Part shown: piece by piece, positions 21,986 to 30,930 of the stretch
Layout: the number at the start of each line of letters is the position of its first letter
Numbering within the stretch: the first letter of the stretch is position 1
NCBI GenBank assembly: GCA_018266105.1
Contig: JAFEBA010000138.1
Coordinates: 1 to 40,228 of the forward strand
Origin: a bacterium
GTDB taxonomy: Bacteria; Vulcanimicrobiota; Xenobia; Xenobiales; JADMJV01
DNA: 40,228 bases
Reading direction: 5' to 3'
Translations under genes and position numbers: made by a program
The notes under the pieces: generated by a model
Database searches by the model: none
What the model was told of the DNA's origin: nothing
Seen by the model: the letters and a program-made list of their open reading frames with translations, nothing else

Positions 21986-24273
21986 AGCTCGTTCGTGGGG
22001 GCCGGGGCCGGCGCGGGCGCAGGGGGTGGACTGCTGTTATCCGAGGGCGGCGGCGGCAAGGCCTCACCCGGTCCAGGAATGGCGTCGGGCTCCGAGGAGG
22101 GCACGGATTGGGGATCCGGCGGCGGGGCCGGATTATCCAGTCCATTGGGATCGGTGGCCGGTCCGGGAGGCGGCGGCAGGGTATCGGGAGGCAGACTCTC
22201 ATCCGGTCCCGGGATCGCATCTGGAGCCGGACCTTCAATGGGTCGCGAGGTGCGAATGTTGGGAAGTAACGAGTCCCCGCTCCGCGAATGCATGGGACAG
22301 AACCCCAGGGGCACGCCCCCCGCCGGGAAAAAGGCCCGGTAAGTCCGATAACAACCCATGCAGGCCCGCTTCTTGGAGTCTCGGCACATCAGCACGCCCA
22401 CCTTGCCCTTGTCCAGCATGCCAAAGGGAATCGAAGGCTGACCGGCCATGGCCGAGGACATGAAGGTCTGCCAAATGCGGGCCGGCAAGTTGCCACCGAA
22501 CGAATTCACCATCTGCGAGTTGTTGTCGTTGCCCACCCAGACGGCGGTGGTGTACTGGGGAGTATAACCACAGAACCAGGCGTCGCGATAATCATCGGTG
22601 GTGCCAGTTTTGCCAGCCACGTGGTAGCCAGCCAGTCGAGCCATAGTGCCGGTGCCGTTTTCGACCACGTTAACCATCATTTCAATCATGGCCATGGCGC
22701 TGATCTCGCTCAGCACTTCTTCTTGCTTGGGGTAAGTATTGTCCTCAATGGGGTTGCCATCCGAATCAAAGATGGCCTTGATGCCGGTCACCTCGGTATG
22801 CAGGCCCAGGTTTGGGAAGACGGTGTAGGCGGTGGCCATCTCCAGAGGACTCAGGTCTACGGCGCCCAGCGCCATACTGGGATTGGGATACAGCTTCTCA
22901 GTAATGCCGCAGCGGTAGGCAAAGTCGATCACGCGGTCGGCACCCACCAGCATGAGCAATTTGACCGCCACCACATTACGCGAGTGCTGCAGGGCGGTGC
23001 GGATGCTGATTGCCCCCATAAAGGCGTGATCGGAGTTCTTGGGTTCCCATTCCTCGGTGGCGCTGACCTGAATTTTGTAAGGCGAGTCGTTGATGATGGA
23101 GTCAGGTGTGTAACCTGCCTCCAGGGCTGTGGCATAGACCAGCGGCTTGAAGGAGGAACCGGGATGGCGCTTGGCCTGCCAGGCCCGGTTGAACTGGCTC
23201 TTTTGCGACCAGCCCAGGCCGCCGCACATCGCTCGCACATAGCCGGTCTTGTTTTCGATGCACACCAAGGAGGAACAGTCCGCCCGCAAGGAGGGACCAT
23301 ATTGAGCGATCATGCTCTTGACCGTCTGTTCAGCGGCTTTCTGCAGACGCAAATCGACGGTGGTATGAATGCGCAGACCGCCGCGATAGAGCAGATCCTC
23401 ATCGTAGCGCTCGTGTAACTGTCGGATCACCCAGGTGGTGAAATATGGCACTTCCAGAACCTGGAACTCCTGGGCCTTCTTGGTCATGAAGGTGGGATGA
23501 CGGGCCTCGATCAGCGCCTTGCGATATTCCTTGTAAGAAAGGAACTTCTGGTCGTACATCCGGCCCAGAACCAGAATCTGGCGATGCATGGCCGCCCGCT
23601 CCGAGACCAAAGGGGAGAAGTTGCTGGGGGACTGGGGCAGACCGGCGATCAGAGCGGCCTCGGGCACGCTTAAGTCCTTGGCGTTCTTGCCATAGTAGGT
23701 TTTGGCGGCGGCCTGGACGCCATAGGCGCCCCCGCCGAAATAGATCTGGTTGAGGTAGAGCTCTAAAATCTCTTCCTTGGTAAACTTCTTTTCGATCTGA
23801 GAAGCCAGCAAGATCTCCTTGATTTTGCGTTCCAGAGTCTGGTCGAAGCTCAAGAAGAGGTTACGGGCGAGCTGCATGGTGATGGTCGAGGCGCCTTGTT
23901 TCTCGCCTTTGTGCATCACATCGAAAAGGGCGGCGCGCAAGACGCCCACCGGATCCACCCCGTGGTGTTGATAAAAACGGCTGTCCTCAACGGCCAGGAT
24001 GGCTTTAACCAGATAGGGGGACATCTGGTCATAGGGAGTCCAGGTGCGATTTTCTTTGAACAGAGTCGCGATCAGCTTACCGTCAGCCGAATAGATTCGC
24101 GTGGTTTCAGAGGGCTCGAAATAGCGGAGCTTGGAAACGTCGGGCAGGCCTTCGGCATAATGATTCAGGAGAGCCGTCAGCGAGGTAACGCCGGCGATGG
24201 AAAGCCCGAGGAGAAGAAGAAAGGTGACCTGGATGAGGCGGAAACATCCCCCGCGGAGACTAGCCAGCCTCAC
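21982..24273 (-). CDS. Class A penicillin-binding protein (PBP1A-like)
   Basis: A 763-residue bifunctional peptidoglycan synthase. A single membrane anchor (about 13-35) is followed by the GT51 glycosyltransferase domain with the catalytic E96 in EDSRFYQHHGVD, GASTITMQLARNLF and ELYLNQIYFG. The transpeptidase domain has the serine motif PGSSFKP (S373, K376), HSRN and KTGTT. A Cys-containing segment (C-x7-C-x2-C-x17-C) near 660-695 resembles the Cys motifs seen in other PBP1A proteins. The last 70 or so residues are Pro/Asp-rich and hold two copies of DAIPGPxExLPP. The start is GTG 24273, inside the end of nusB. Confidence 0.95.
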   Translation of the reverse strand: MRLASLRGGCFRLIQVTFLLLLGLSIAGVTSLTALLNHYAEGLPDVSKLRYFEPSETTRIYSADGKLIATLFKENRTWTPYDQMSPYLVKAILAVEDSRFYQHHGVDPVGVLRAALFDVMHKGEKQGASTITMQLARNLFLSFDQTLERKIKEILLASQIEKKFTKEEILELYLNQIYFGGGAYGVQAAAKTYYGKNAKDLSVPEAALIAGLPQSPSNFSPLVSERAAMHRQILVLGRMYDQKFLSYKEYRKALIEARHPTFMTKKAQEFQVLEVPYFTTWVIRQLHERYDEDLLYRGGLRIHTTVDLRLQKAAEQTVKSMIAQYGPSLRADCSSLVCIENKTGYVRAMCGGLGWSQKSQFNRAWQAKRHPGSSFKPLVYATALEAGYTPDSIINDSPYKIQVSATEEWEPKNSDHAFMGAISIRTALQHSRNVVAVKLLMLVGADRVIDFAYRCGITEKLYPNPSMALGAVDLSPLEMATAYTVFPNLGLHTEVTGIKAIFDSDGNPIEDNTYPKQEEVLSEISAMAMIEMMVNVVENGTGTMARLAGYHVAGKTGTTDDYRDAWFCGYTPQYTTAVWVGNDNNSQMVNSFGGNLPARIWQTFMSSAMAGQPSIPFGMLDKGKVGVLMCRDSKKRACMGCYRTYRAFFPAGGVPLGFCPMHSRSGDSLLPNIRTSRPIEGPAPDAIPGPDESLPPDTLPPPPGPATDPNGLDNPAPPPDPQSVPSSEPDAIPGPGEALPPPPSDNSSPPPAPAPAPAPTNEL

Positions 24274-24700
24274 CCCTGGCCTCCCGCCAGCACGCGTCCA
24301 GAACTCCGTTCACGAATGGGGCGGATTTCTCGTCCCCGTATTCCTTGGCCAGGTCCACGGCTTCGCTGATCGCCGCTGAGAACTTCAGATCCTCAGCGCA
24401 TTCGAGCATCTCGAACACAGCCAGGCGCATCAAGTTGCGCTCCACCCGACCGATGCGATCCCAGCTCCAGTTCTGCAGATGAGATTTGATCAGGTTATCC
24501 CAACGCTCGCGCCCTTCCCAGGCCCCGCGCACGCGCTTTTCCAGCCAGTCGCGCAAGTTAAGGTCAAGGTTCTCAGAATGGGCATAGTCAAGGGCGGTCT
24601 GCAGATCGACCTGGCCGACGTCCAGCATGAAGATCGCTTGGAAGGCCAACACCCGCTCGCGCCTGTGGGGCGATACCCGGCTTTTGGAGCGTGCGCTCAA
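24260..24700 (-). CDS. nusB: Transcription antitermination factor NusB
   Basis: A 146-residue all-helical RNA-binding protein that, with NusE/S10, promotes antitermination at rRNA operons. Typical features are the basic start SPHRRERVLAFQAIFMLD, LERKV-type helix, IGRVERNLMRLAVFEML and AISEAVDLAKEYGDEKSAPFVNGVLD. The start is TTG 24700, which overlaps the accC stop as TTGA. The accC-nusB order is also common in Firmicutes and supports the assignment. Confidence 0.94.
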   Translation of the reverse strand: MSARSKSRVSPHRRERVLAFQAIFMLDVGQVDLQTALDYAHSENLDLNLRDWLEKRVRGAWEGRERWDNLIKSHLQNWSWDRIGRVERNLMRLAVFEMLECAEDLKFSAAISEAVDLAKEYGDEKSAPFVNGVLDACWREARGEAG

Positions 24701-26058
24701 GTCAGAGCCAACATTTCAGGCAGATACTCTTTCTCCACAAAGGTCGTGTGCACGTCTCCGGCCCGGAAGCGAGGATGTTGAATCAGACGACGCTGAAAGT
24801 CGATCGTGGTGTTGACCCCTTCGACTTTCATTTCCAGCAATAAACGGTTCATTCGAGCCAGAGCTTCCTCACGAGTTTGCCCGTAACTGATCACTTTGGC
24901 AAGTAGGGAGTCGTAGTAGGGCTGCACGCTGTAGCCGGAATAAAGGTGGCTATCAATGCGGATGCCGGGACCGCCGGGGAAGTGAACCTGATGAATCTTG
25001 CCAAACGACGGGCGGAAGCCGTCATCCGGATTCTCGGCGTTGATTCGGCACTCGATCGAGGCACCACGCATCACCACGTCTTCTTGCTGGAGAGCCAGCC
25101 GTGCGCCAGCGGCCACCTGGATCTGCATTTTGACCAGATCCAGACCGGTCACGAATTCGGTGACGGGGTGCTCCACTTGAATGCGCGTGTTCATCTCCAG
25201 GAAGTAGAAACTCTGGTCGCGCGGATCGAAAAGAAATTCCACCGTGCCCACGCCTGAATAGCCGCAGGACTTGGCCGCAGCCACGGCCATGGAACCCATC
25301 TCGGCTCGCTTCTCCGGGGAGATCACAGGCGAAGGGCATTCCTCCACCAGCTTCTGATTGCGCCGCTGCAAACTGCAGTCGCGCTCGCCCAGATGAATGC
25401 AGTTGCCGTGATTGTCCGCCAGCACCTGTATTTCGATATGGCGGGCCTGGGGCAAGAACTTCTCCAGGTAGATGCGGCCGTCTCCGAACGCCGCTTCGGC
25501 CTCCAGTTGGGCGGTGGTGAAAAGCTTCTCCAGCTCGGAGTCCTCCAGAGCGATGCGCATGCCTTTACCACCACCGCCGGCCGCCGCCTTGATCATAATG
25601 GGAAAGCCGAACTTCGCCGCAAACTCGTGGGCTTCAGCGAAGTCAGAAATTTCTGAGGTCCCTGGCAGAGTGGGAACTCCTGCCGCAATCACGGTGCGTC
25701 GGGCCTCCGCCTTATCTCCCATCTGGCGCATGGCCTGGGCCGGGGGCCCGATAAAGGTCAGGCCGTGGCTCTGACAGATCTCCACAAACTCGGGGTTCTC
25801 GGCCAGAAACCCGTAGCCCGGGTGAATCGCGTCGGCACGAGCCACCAGAGCTGCCGAAATCAGGTTGTGAATATTCAGATAGGACTGACCGGCCGGACCT
25901 GGGCCGATACAGAAGCTTTCATCAGCTTCTGAAACGTGCAGACTGTCGCGGTCCACGTCGGAATGCACGGCAACGGTGCGAATTTCCAGTTCGCGGCAGG
26001 CTCTCAGAACGCGCAGGGCGATCTCGCCCCGATTGGCTACCAAAACTTTCTTGAACAC
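24697..26058 (-). CDS. accC: Biotin carboxylase subunit of acetyl-CoA carboxylase
   Basis: A 453-residue ATP-grasp enzyme that carboxylates biotin on BCCP in the first step of fatty acid synthesis. It shows the N-terminal KKVLVANRGEIALRVLRAC, HPGYGFLAEN, the glycine-rich ATP loop AAAGGGGKGMRI, ECPSP, EMNTRIQVEHPVTE and the C-terminal FQRRLIQHP. GTG 26058 is the start, since it gives the standard N-terminus and follows AAAGGGG; the open frame upstream (to 26118) overlaps the accB-like gene. The gap to that gene is ten bases. Confidence 0.96.
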   Translation of the reverse strand: MFKKVLVANRGEIALRVLRACRELEIRTVAVHSDVDRDSLHVSEADESFCIGPGPAGQSYLNIHNLISAALVARADAIHPGYGFLAENPEFVEICQSHGLTFIGPPAQAMRQMGDKAEARRTVIAAGVPTLPGTSEISDFAEAHEFAAKFGFPIMIKAAAGGGGKGMRIALEDSELEKLFTTAQLEAEAAFGDGRIYLEKFLPQARHIEIQVLADNHGNCIHLGERDCSLQRRNQKLVEECPSPVISPEKRAEMGSMAVAAAKSCGYSGVGTVEFLFDPRDQSFYFLEMNTRIQVEHPVTEFVTGLDLVKMQIQVAAGARLALQQEDVVMRGASIECRINAENPDDGFRPSFGKIHQVHFPGGPGIRIDSHLYSGYSVQPYYDSLLAKVISYGQTREEALARMNRLLLEMKVEGVNTTIDFQRRLIQHPRFRAGDVHTTFVEKEYLPEMLALT

Positions 26059-26068
26059 ATTAACCCCT

Positions 26069-26521
26069 TTACTGGATGACCAGGAGCACCTGGCCGAACT
26101 CGACCGGCTCCGAATCATCCACCAGAACTTCAGCCACGGTGCCGGCGCGGGGCGCCACCACTTCGTAGCGAATCCCCATGCACTCCACCCAACCCAGCAC
26201 CTGGTTGGTCTCGGTGGTGTCCTGGGCTTTCACCATGGGCTTGCCCGTTTTGGGATGACTGCTGCGAAAGACGCCCACGTAGTTGCTGTTGACAGGTGTT
26301 CCGAAATCCTCAGGGCCGGAGGCGCCGGAGCGAGCTGCCTCCTGACGCGCCGGGGCAGGGGCTGGGGTGGCTTCTCCGTCGTCGCGACGTCGCAAGCGAA
26401 GGCTCTGAGCACCGTTCTCCAGACGCAGTTCACTCATCTTACTTTCGCTCACCAATTGAGCCAGGGCTTCAGCCCACTTGATAACTTGTTTCGTGCTTTG
26501 GCTACTCGTAGTCTTTGCCAT
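26069..26521 (-). CDS. AccB-like protein lacking the biotinylation lysine (BADC-like)
   Basis: A 150-residue protein at the accB position. The N-terminal helix (VIKWAEALAQLVSESKMSELRL) and Pro/Ala linker are those of BCCP. The C-terminal biotinyl domain (about 78-150) aligns from YVGVFRSSHPKTGKPMV to EPVEFGQVLLVIQ. The biotin motif E-A-M-K-M/L reads E-C-M-G-I: G116 (codon GGG) replaces the lysine, so no biotin can be attached there. Plants have BADC proteins of this kind, which dock into acetyl-CoA carboxylase without biotin and regulate it. The start is ATG 26521 or the adjacent ATG 26524; GGGAGG (26531-26526) favours the former. Working BCCP must be encoded elsewhere. Confidence 0.85.
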   Translation of the reverse strand: MAKTTSSQSTKQVIKWAEALAQLVSESKMSELRLENGAQSLRLRRRDDGEATPAPAPARQEAARSGASGPEDFGTPVNSNYVGVFRSSHPKTGKPMVKAQDTTETNQVLGWVECMGIRYEVVAPRAGTVAEVLVDDSEPVEFGQVLLVIQ

Positions 26522-27387
26522 CATGCCTCCCATCTACCCGACAAAACTCGGGGCAAACCAGACAAATCCGGGGTTATCTGCGTGTGCACATAACCCTGCT
26601 CCTGCAGAAAAGCTTCCATGCCCTCGATCTGAAAAGGGGCCATCTCCAGGATCAGCCAGCCGCCTCCATTGAGTCGCTGGCGGGCCTCCAGAACCAGTCG
26701 CTTGAGCACTTCTTGACCGTCGCGCCCCCCGAACAGAGCCAGGTTTGGCTCATAACGAACCACCCCTTCCTCAGGCCGCGGGCCAGAGTCGGTGGCCACG
26801 TAAGGTGGGTTGCTCACGATAAAATCGTAAGGTTGAGCCTTGGGCGGCAAAGCCTGCAGAAGGTCGCCTTCAAAAAGCTTGATACGCCGCTCCAGATTGT
26901 GCATGCGCAAATTCTCGGCGGCCACCTCCAGTGCCTTGGGGCAAATATCCGAGGCCCGCACCTGGGCTTCGGCCACCTCCAGCGCCAGGGTCACAGCCAG
27001 ACATCCGCTGCCCGTGCAGCAGTCAAAGATACGCGGCCGAGCCAGGCCTGAGCGCTCCACGCAGCGCAAGGTCTCCTCCACCACCATCTCGGTCTCCGGC
27101 CTCGGAATCAAAACGTCCGGGGTAACCACAAAGCGCCGGCCATAGAACTCTTTCCAACCGATCAGGTAGGCCACCGGTGCCCCCTGACAGCGCTTTTCCA
27201 GCAAATCCTGAAACTGCTGCAGCTGAGAACCAGAAAGATGCTCAAAAGCGCGGGTAAACAGTTGGGTGCGGGTCTGCCCGGTCACGTAAGCCAGCAGCAG
27301 CTCGGCGTCCAGTCGAGGCGAACGAGGCCGCCGAGCGGCTAAGAACTCGGTGGCCTCATCCAGAACGCGAGCGATGGTTTGGCTCAC
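26521..27387 (-). CDS. prmC: Release factor glutamine methyltransferase PrmC
   Basis: A 288-residue SAM-dependent enzyme that methylates the glutamine of the GGQ loop in release factors. The N-terminal five-helix domain (about 1-85) binds the factor; the catalytic domain has IPRPETEMVVE, the SAM-binding FDCCTGSGCLAVTLA, and NPPYV, which binds the glutamine. GTG 27387 overlaps the prfA stop (GTGA), so enzyme and substrate are translated from one message. Confidence 0.96.
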   Translation of the reverse strand: MSQTIARVLDEATEFLAARRPRSPRLDAELLLAYVTGQTRTQLFTRAFEHLSGSQLQQFQDLLEKRCQGAPVAYLIGWKEFYGRRFVVTPDVLIPRPETEMVVEETLRCVERSGLARPRIFDCCTGSGCLAVTLALEVAEAQVRASDICPKALEVAAENLRMHNLERRIKLFEGDLLQALPPKAQPYDFIVSNPPYVATDSGPRPEEGVVRYEPNLALFGGRDGQEVLKRLVLEARQRLNGGGWLILEMAPFQIEGMEAFLQEQGYVHTQITPDLSGLPRVLSGRWEA

Positions 27388-28463
27388 GAATTGGCTTCCT
27401 GCAGCAGAGCCTCTTGCTCGGCCGTTTGCAGCGCGCCCACGATCTCGTCCAGATCGCCTTCCACGATGGCTGGCAGGTTCATGATCGAGAGGCCGATGCG
27501 GTGATCGGTGACCCGGCTTTGAGGATAGTTATAAGTGCGAATCTTTTCCGAACGGTCGCCGGTGCCCACCTGGCCGCGCCGGGTTTCGGTCATCTCGTTG
27601 ACGATCCGTTCGCGCTCCACCTCGAGCAGCTTGGCACGCAAAATGCGCATGGCTCGCTCGCGATTCTGAATCTGCGAGCGCTCATCCTGACAGGCAACCA
27701 CCGTGCCGGTGGGCAGGTGGGTGATGCGCACGGCTGACTCGGTCTTGTTGACGTGCTGACCACCGGCACCCTGGGCACGATAGGTATCGATCTTGAGGTC
27801 CTTGGGGTCGATCGGAACCTCGTCCACGGTATCCGCTTCCGGCAGAACCGCTACCGTCACCGTGGAGGTATGAATGCGGCCTTGAGCTTCAGTCTCGGGC
27901 ACTCTCTGCACCCGATGAACTCCGCTCTCATACTTCATGTGCTGATACACTTCAAAGCCCTGGATCTCGAACACGACCTCCTTGAAGCCGCCCAGATCGG
28001 TGGCCTGAGCCTCCATGATCGAACAAGTCCACTCATGCTTTTCCGCGAATTTGCTGTACATGCGGAACAAGTCGCCGGCAAAAATGGCCGCCTCATCGCC
28101 GCCCGCGGCCGGTCGAATTTCCACGATCACGTTCTTACCGGCGTAGGGATCCTTGGGCAGCATCAACTTGCGGATGACGGGCTCGATGTCTTCAAGCTGC
28201 TGCTTAAGGTCGGCGAATTCTTCCTTGAACATCGCCTGCATATCCGGATCCTGAGTCTTGTCCAGCTCAGACCGCACCTCATCGTGCTGCTCACACAACT
28301 CGACATATTTACGACACTGATTGGCCATGGCTTCCATGCCGGCCCGTTGCTGGGCGGCCGCCTTGTAGCGGTTGGCGTCGGCCAACAGGTCAGGGTCGCA
28401 TAGCTTCTCGGTTAACTCATCAAACTGGGCTACGATCTCTCGCAGCCGTCCTAAATCTAACAC
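27384..28463 (-). CDS. prfA: Peptide chain release factor 1
   Basis: A 359-residue ribosome factor that ends translation at UAA and UAG. The codon-recognition triplet is P-E-T in HRVQRVPETEAQG, in place of the usual PxT such as PAT; the SPF of RF2 is absent, so it is RF1. The catalytic loop is GAGGQHVNKTESAV. GTG 28463 follows GGGAGGC. It heads the overlapping minus-strand series that includes prmC and the fatty-acid and cell-wall genes. Confidence 0.97.
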   Translation of the reverse strand: MLDLGRLREIVAQFDELTEKLCDPDLLADANRYKAAAQQRAGMEAMANQCRKYVELCEQHDEVRSELDKTQDPDMQAMFKEEFADLKQQLEDIEPVIRKLMLPKDPYAGKNVIVEIRPAAGGDEAAIFAGDLFRMYSKFAEKHEWTCSIMEAQATDLGGFKEVVFEIQGFEVYQHMKYESGVHRVQRVPETEAQGRIHTSTVTVAVLPEADTVDEVPIDPKDLKIDTYRAQGAGGQHVNKTESAVRITHLPTGTVVACQDERSQIQNRERAMRILRAKLLEVERERIVNEMTETRRGQVGTGDRSEKIRTYNYPQSRVTDHRIGLSIMNLPAIVEGDLDEIVGALQTAEQEALLQEANS

Positions 28464-28490
28464 GTTGCCTCCCTCAGAATCTGAACGAAA

Positions 28491-28519
28491 GAAGCCCGAC
28501 GGTCACACCGCCGAGCTTC
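28491..28519 (-). terminator. Hairpin between rpmE and prfA
   Basis: On the minus strand GAAGCTCGGCGGT pairs with ACCGTCGGGCTTC around a GTG loop; 11 of 13 pairs are Watson-Crick and two are G-U. It is followed by CTTTCGTTC, a weak T tract. It lies 23 bases after rpmE and 28 before prfA and may terminate part of the message, giving more L31 than release factor. Confidence 0.6.
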
Positions 28520-28541
28520 CTGCAATCCCAGACTGAGTTTG

Positions 28542-28745
28542 CTAATTCTTGTTGTAGCGCTGGCGGAATTTCTCCACCTGGCCCGTGCGGGCGAGTGCGC
28601 GTACCTTACCCGTGTAGAACGGATGGCAGGCGCTGCAGACTTCGACCTTCAGCTCACCGGCGGTGCTGTAGGTTTCGAACTTGTTGCCGCAGGTGTTGCA
28701 GATCACGTTGACGGCGTTGTAGTAGGGGTGAATTCCTTCTTTCAT
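28542..28745 (-). CDS. rpmE: Ribosomal protein L31, zinc type
   Basis: A 67-residue ribosomal protein. The start MKEGIHPYYN and the two Cys pairs (CNTC and CSAC) are those of the zinc-binding form of L31. ATG 28745 is preceded by GAGGAGAG; an open extension upstream to 28823 has no support. rpmE just upstream of prfA is a common arrangement. Confidence 0.96.
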   Translation of the reverse strand: MKEGIHPYYNAVNVICNTCGNKFETYSTAGELKVEVCSACHPFYTGKVRALARTGQVEKFRQRYNKN

Positions 28746-28813
28746 GACTCTCTCCTCAATGGCTGGCCTGTCATCCCGGCCATCTAAGGCGCATGGTACG
28801 GACAGCGGGCGCC

Positions 28814-28842
28814 AGTCTACCATGGGCCGCCCCAGGAATCAA
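28814..28842 (-). promoter_or_regulatory. Probable promoter of rpmE
   Basis: On the minus strand TTGATT (28842-28837) and TAGACT (28819-28814) are 17 bases apart, about 69 bases before the rpmE start. It may also drive the following prfA series. Confidence 0.5.
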
Positions 28843-28903
28843 GCGGTGCAGGATTCCCCTGTAAGGAACAGAAGGGCTGCCGGCTTTTTGAAGGGGTGAG
28901 ACT

Positions 28904-30445
28904 ATGGGAGAATTATTTGCGGTCAAGTCGGTGGACCAGCTCCGTTCCGACGCCGAACACGGCCACGGGCTGAAACGAGCGCTGGGCGCTTTTGACCTGG
29001 TCATGCTGGGCATTGGCGCCATTATCGGCACCGGCATCTTCGTGCTGACCGGTCAGGCGGCGGCCGCCAACGCGGGCCCGGCCGTCTGCCTCTCCTTTAT
29101 CGCGGCAGGCGTAGCCTCGGCCTTCGCGGGACTGTGCTATGCCGAGATGGCCTCGATGATTCCAGTGGCGGGCAGCGCTTACACCTACGCCTACGCGACG
29201 ATGGGCGAACTGGTGGCCTGGATTATTGGCTGGGACTTGATTCTCGAATATCTGGTCGGCGCCTCGGCCGTCAGCGTGGGTTGGTCCGGCTACACCGTTG
29301 AGTTCCTGAAGAGCATGGGCATCAACATACCGAAAACCCTCACCTCCGCCCCTTACCTGTGGGATGAGGCCACTCAGCACTTCTACCGGTCTCCCGATCT
29401 GGCCATCATCAACCTCCCGGCAGTGATCATTACGCTGCTGGTGACGGCCATTCTGGTGGTGGGGGTGAAAGAATCCGCTCGCTTCAACTCCGTCATCGTG
29501 GTGGTCAAAGTGATTGTGGTGCTGGCCTTCATCGTGGCCGCCTATCCCTTCGTCAACCCGCAGAACTGGCACCCGTTTATTCCGCCCAATACGGGCACAT
29601 TCGGACAGTTCGGCATATCCGGCATCTTCCGCGGGGCCGCCACTGTCTTCTTCGCCTACATCGGCTTCGACGCAGTCAGCACCGCCGCTCAGGAAACCAA
29701 AAATCCCCAGCGCGACCTGCCCATCGGCATCCTGGGCTCGCTGGTGGTTTGCACCGTGCTCTACATCCTGGTATCACTGATTCTCACGGGCGTCGTGCCC
29801 TACACCGAACTGGGTGTGCCGCACCCCATCGCGGTCGGTATTAAAGCCACCGGCATCCACTGGCTGGAATGGGCCGTGGAAATCGGCGCCATCGCCGGCC
29901 TCTCCTCAGTGATGGTGGTGATGCTGATGGGCCAACCACGCGTCTTCTTCTCGATGGCCCAGGACGGCCTCTTCCCCAAGTTCGCCGCCAAAGTGCATCC
30001 GAAGTTTGGAACTCCCTGGGTCACCACCATTACCACCGGCGTCATTTGCGCTATCTTCGGCGGCATCATGCCCATCGGCGTGCTGGCCGAGTTGTGCAGC
30101 ATCGGCACTCTCTTCGCCTTCGTGCTGGTCTGCATCGGCGTGATGATCCTGCGCATCAAACGACCAGACATCCAGCGCGGCTTCAAAGTTCCTTTCGGAA
30201 CCTACCTCATCCCGATACTGGGCGCCCTCTGCTCGGGCGGTCTCATGGGCTTCGCCACCCCGGCCTCACTGGCCCGACTCTTTGTATGGATGATCATCGG
30301 CCTGGTCCTTTATTTCTTCTACGGAGCCAAGCACTCGGTTCTGCAGAAAGACATTCTGGATGGCCTGTACGACGCTAAGGGCAACGCTCTAAAAGCCCCG
30401 ACGCACAACCAGGACACCGAAGTGGGCTTCAGTCCCATCGAATAA
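28904..30445 (+). CDS. APC-family amino acid permease
   Basis: A 513-residue transporter with 12 or more predicted helices. The first unwound helix motif GIGAIIGTGIFVLTG and the following AGLCYAEMASMIPVAGSAYTY place it in the amino acid-polyamine-organocation superfamily, near the cationic amino acid transporter (CAT/YfnA) branch; a lysine or arginine preference is possible but unproved. ATG 28904 follows AAGGGGTGAG. A GNAT gene follows after 36 bases. Confidence 0.93.
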   Translation: MGELFAVKSVDQLRSDAEHGHGLKRALGAFDLVMLGIGAIIGTGIFVLTGQAAAANAGPAVCLSFIAAGVASAFAGLCYAEMASMIPVAGSAYTYAYATMGELVAWIIGWDLILEYLVGASAVSVGWSGYTVEFLKSMGINIPKTLTSAPYLWDEATQHFYRSPDLAIINLPAVIITLLVTAILVVGVKESARFNSVIVVVKVIVVLAFIVAAYPFVNPQNWHPFIPPNTGTFGQFGISGIFRGAATVFFAYIGFDAVSTAAQETKNPQRDLPIGILGSLVVCTVLYILVSLILTGVVPYTELGVPHPIAVGIKATGIHWLEWAVEIGAIAGLSSVMVVMLMGQPRVFFSMAQDGLFPKFAAKVHPKFGTPWVTTITTGVICAIFGGIMPIGVLAELCSIGTLFAFVLVCIGVMILRIKRPDIQRGFKVPFGTYLIPILGALCSGGLMGFATPASLARLFVWMIIGLVLYFFYGAKHSVLQKDILDGLYDAKGNALKAPTHNQDTEVGFSPIE

Positions 30446-30481
30446 ACAAGGAAGGCCCTGGCTCCGGACGAAGACTTTCTA

Positions 30482-30922
30482 ATGGAAGAAGTCGTCATTC
30501 GTCCGGTCAGTGAACACGATGCCGAAGGCATCGCCCGACTGGATCAACTGCTCACAAAAGTCTGGCGCGCCGAACACTGGGAAGAGCGCATCGCGTTCGC
30601 CATGCGACGCGATCCGGAAGGCTCCCTTGTGGCCGATCGCAACGGACGGATTGTGGCCTATCTGTTTTCCGATGTGCGAGGTCAGGAGTACGGCTTCGCC
30701 GAGAAGACCGGCTGGCTGGAGGCCCTGGGGGTTGACCCCGACCTGCAAAAGGGCTCCCTCGGGCGCAGACTGATCGACCAGATGATGGAGCGCTTCCGCG
30801 CCACCGGGGTCAGCACAGTTCGCACCCTGGTTTCAGACCAGCATTCATCCATGGGCTCGTTCCTGGAGAAGGTGGGATTTCAGGTGGAGCCCATTCGCGT
30901 ATTGAGCCGGAGCACAGTTTAG
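30482..30922 (+). CDS. GNAT-family N-acetyltransferase
   Basis: A 146-residue protein with the GNAT fold: central strand GSLVADRNGRIVAYLFSDV, acetyl-CoA loop in the region LQKGSLGRRLIDQMME (the usual Q/R-x-x-G-x-G/A pattern), and the C-terminal SSMGSFLEKVGF. It transfers an acetyl group to an unknown amine. It lies between the permease and the di-iron gene with gaps of 36 and 8 bases, and is probably in the same transcript. Confidence 0.88.
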   Translation: MEEVVIRPVSEHDAEGIARLDQLLTKVWRAEHWEERIAFAMRRDPEGSLVADRNGRIVAYLFSDVRGQEYGFAEKTGWLEALGVDPDLQKGSLGRRLIDQMMERFRATGVSTVRTLVSDQHSSMGSFLEKVGFQVEPIRVLSRSTV

Positions 30923-30930
30923 GAGAGCAT

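Noticed and set aside
22300..22410. Cys cluster near the end of PBP1A as a novel metal domain
   Set aside because: Cysteine-containing segments in this position are seen in many PBP1A proteins, so the feature is not unusual enough.
22288..23418. 376-codon plus-strand frame in the PBP1A gene
   Set aside because: His/Gln/Gly-rich shadow opposite a fully conserved PBP; no ribosome site or domain.
27753..28403. 216-codon plus-strand frame in prfA
   Set aside because: Antisense to release factor 1, which is unmistakable; typical GC shadow.
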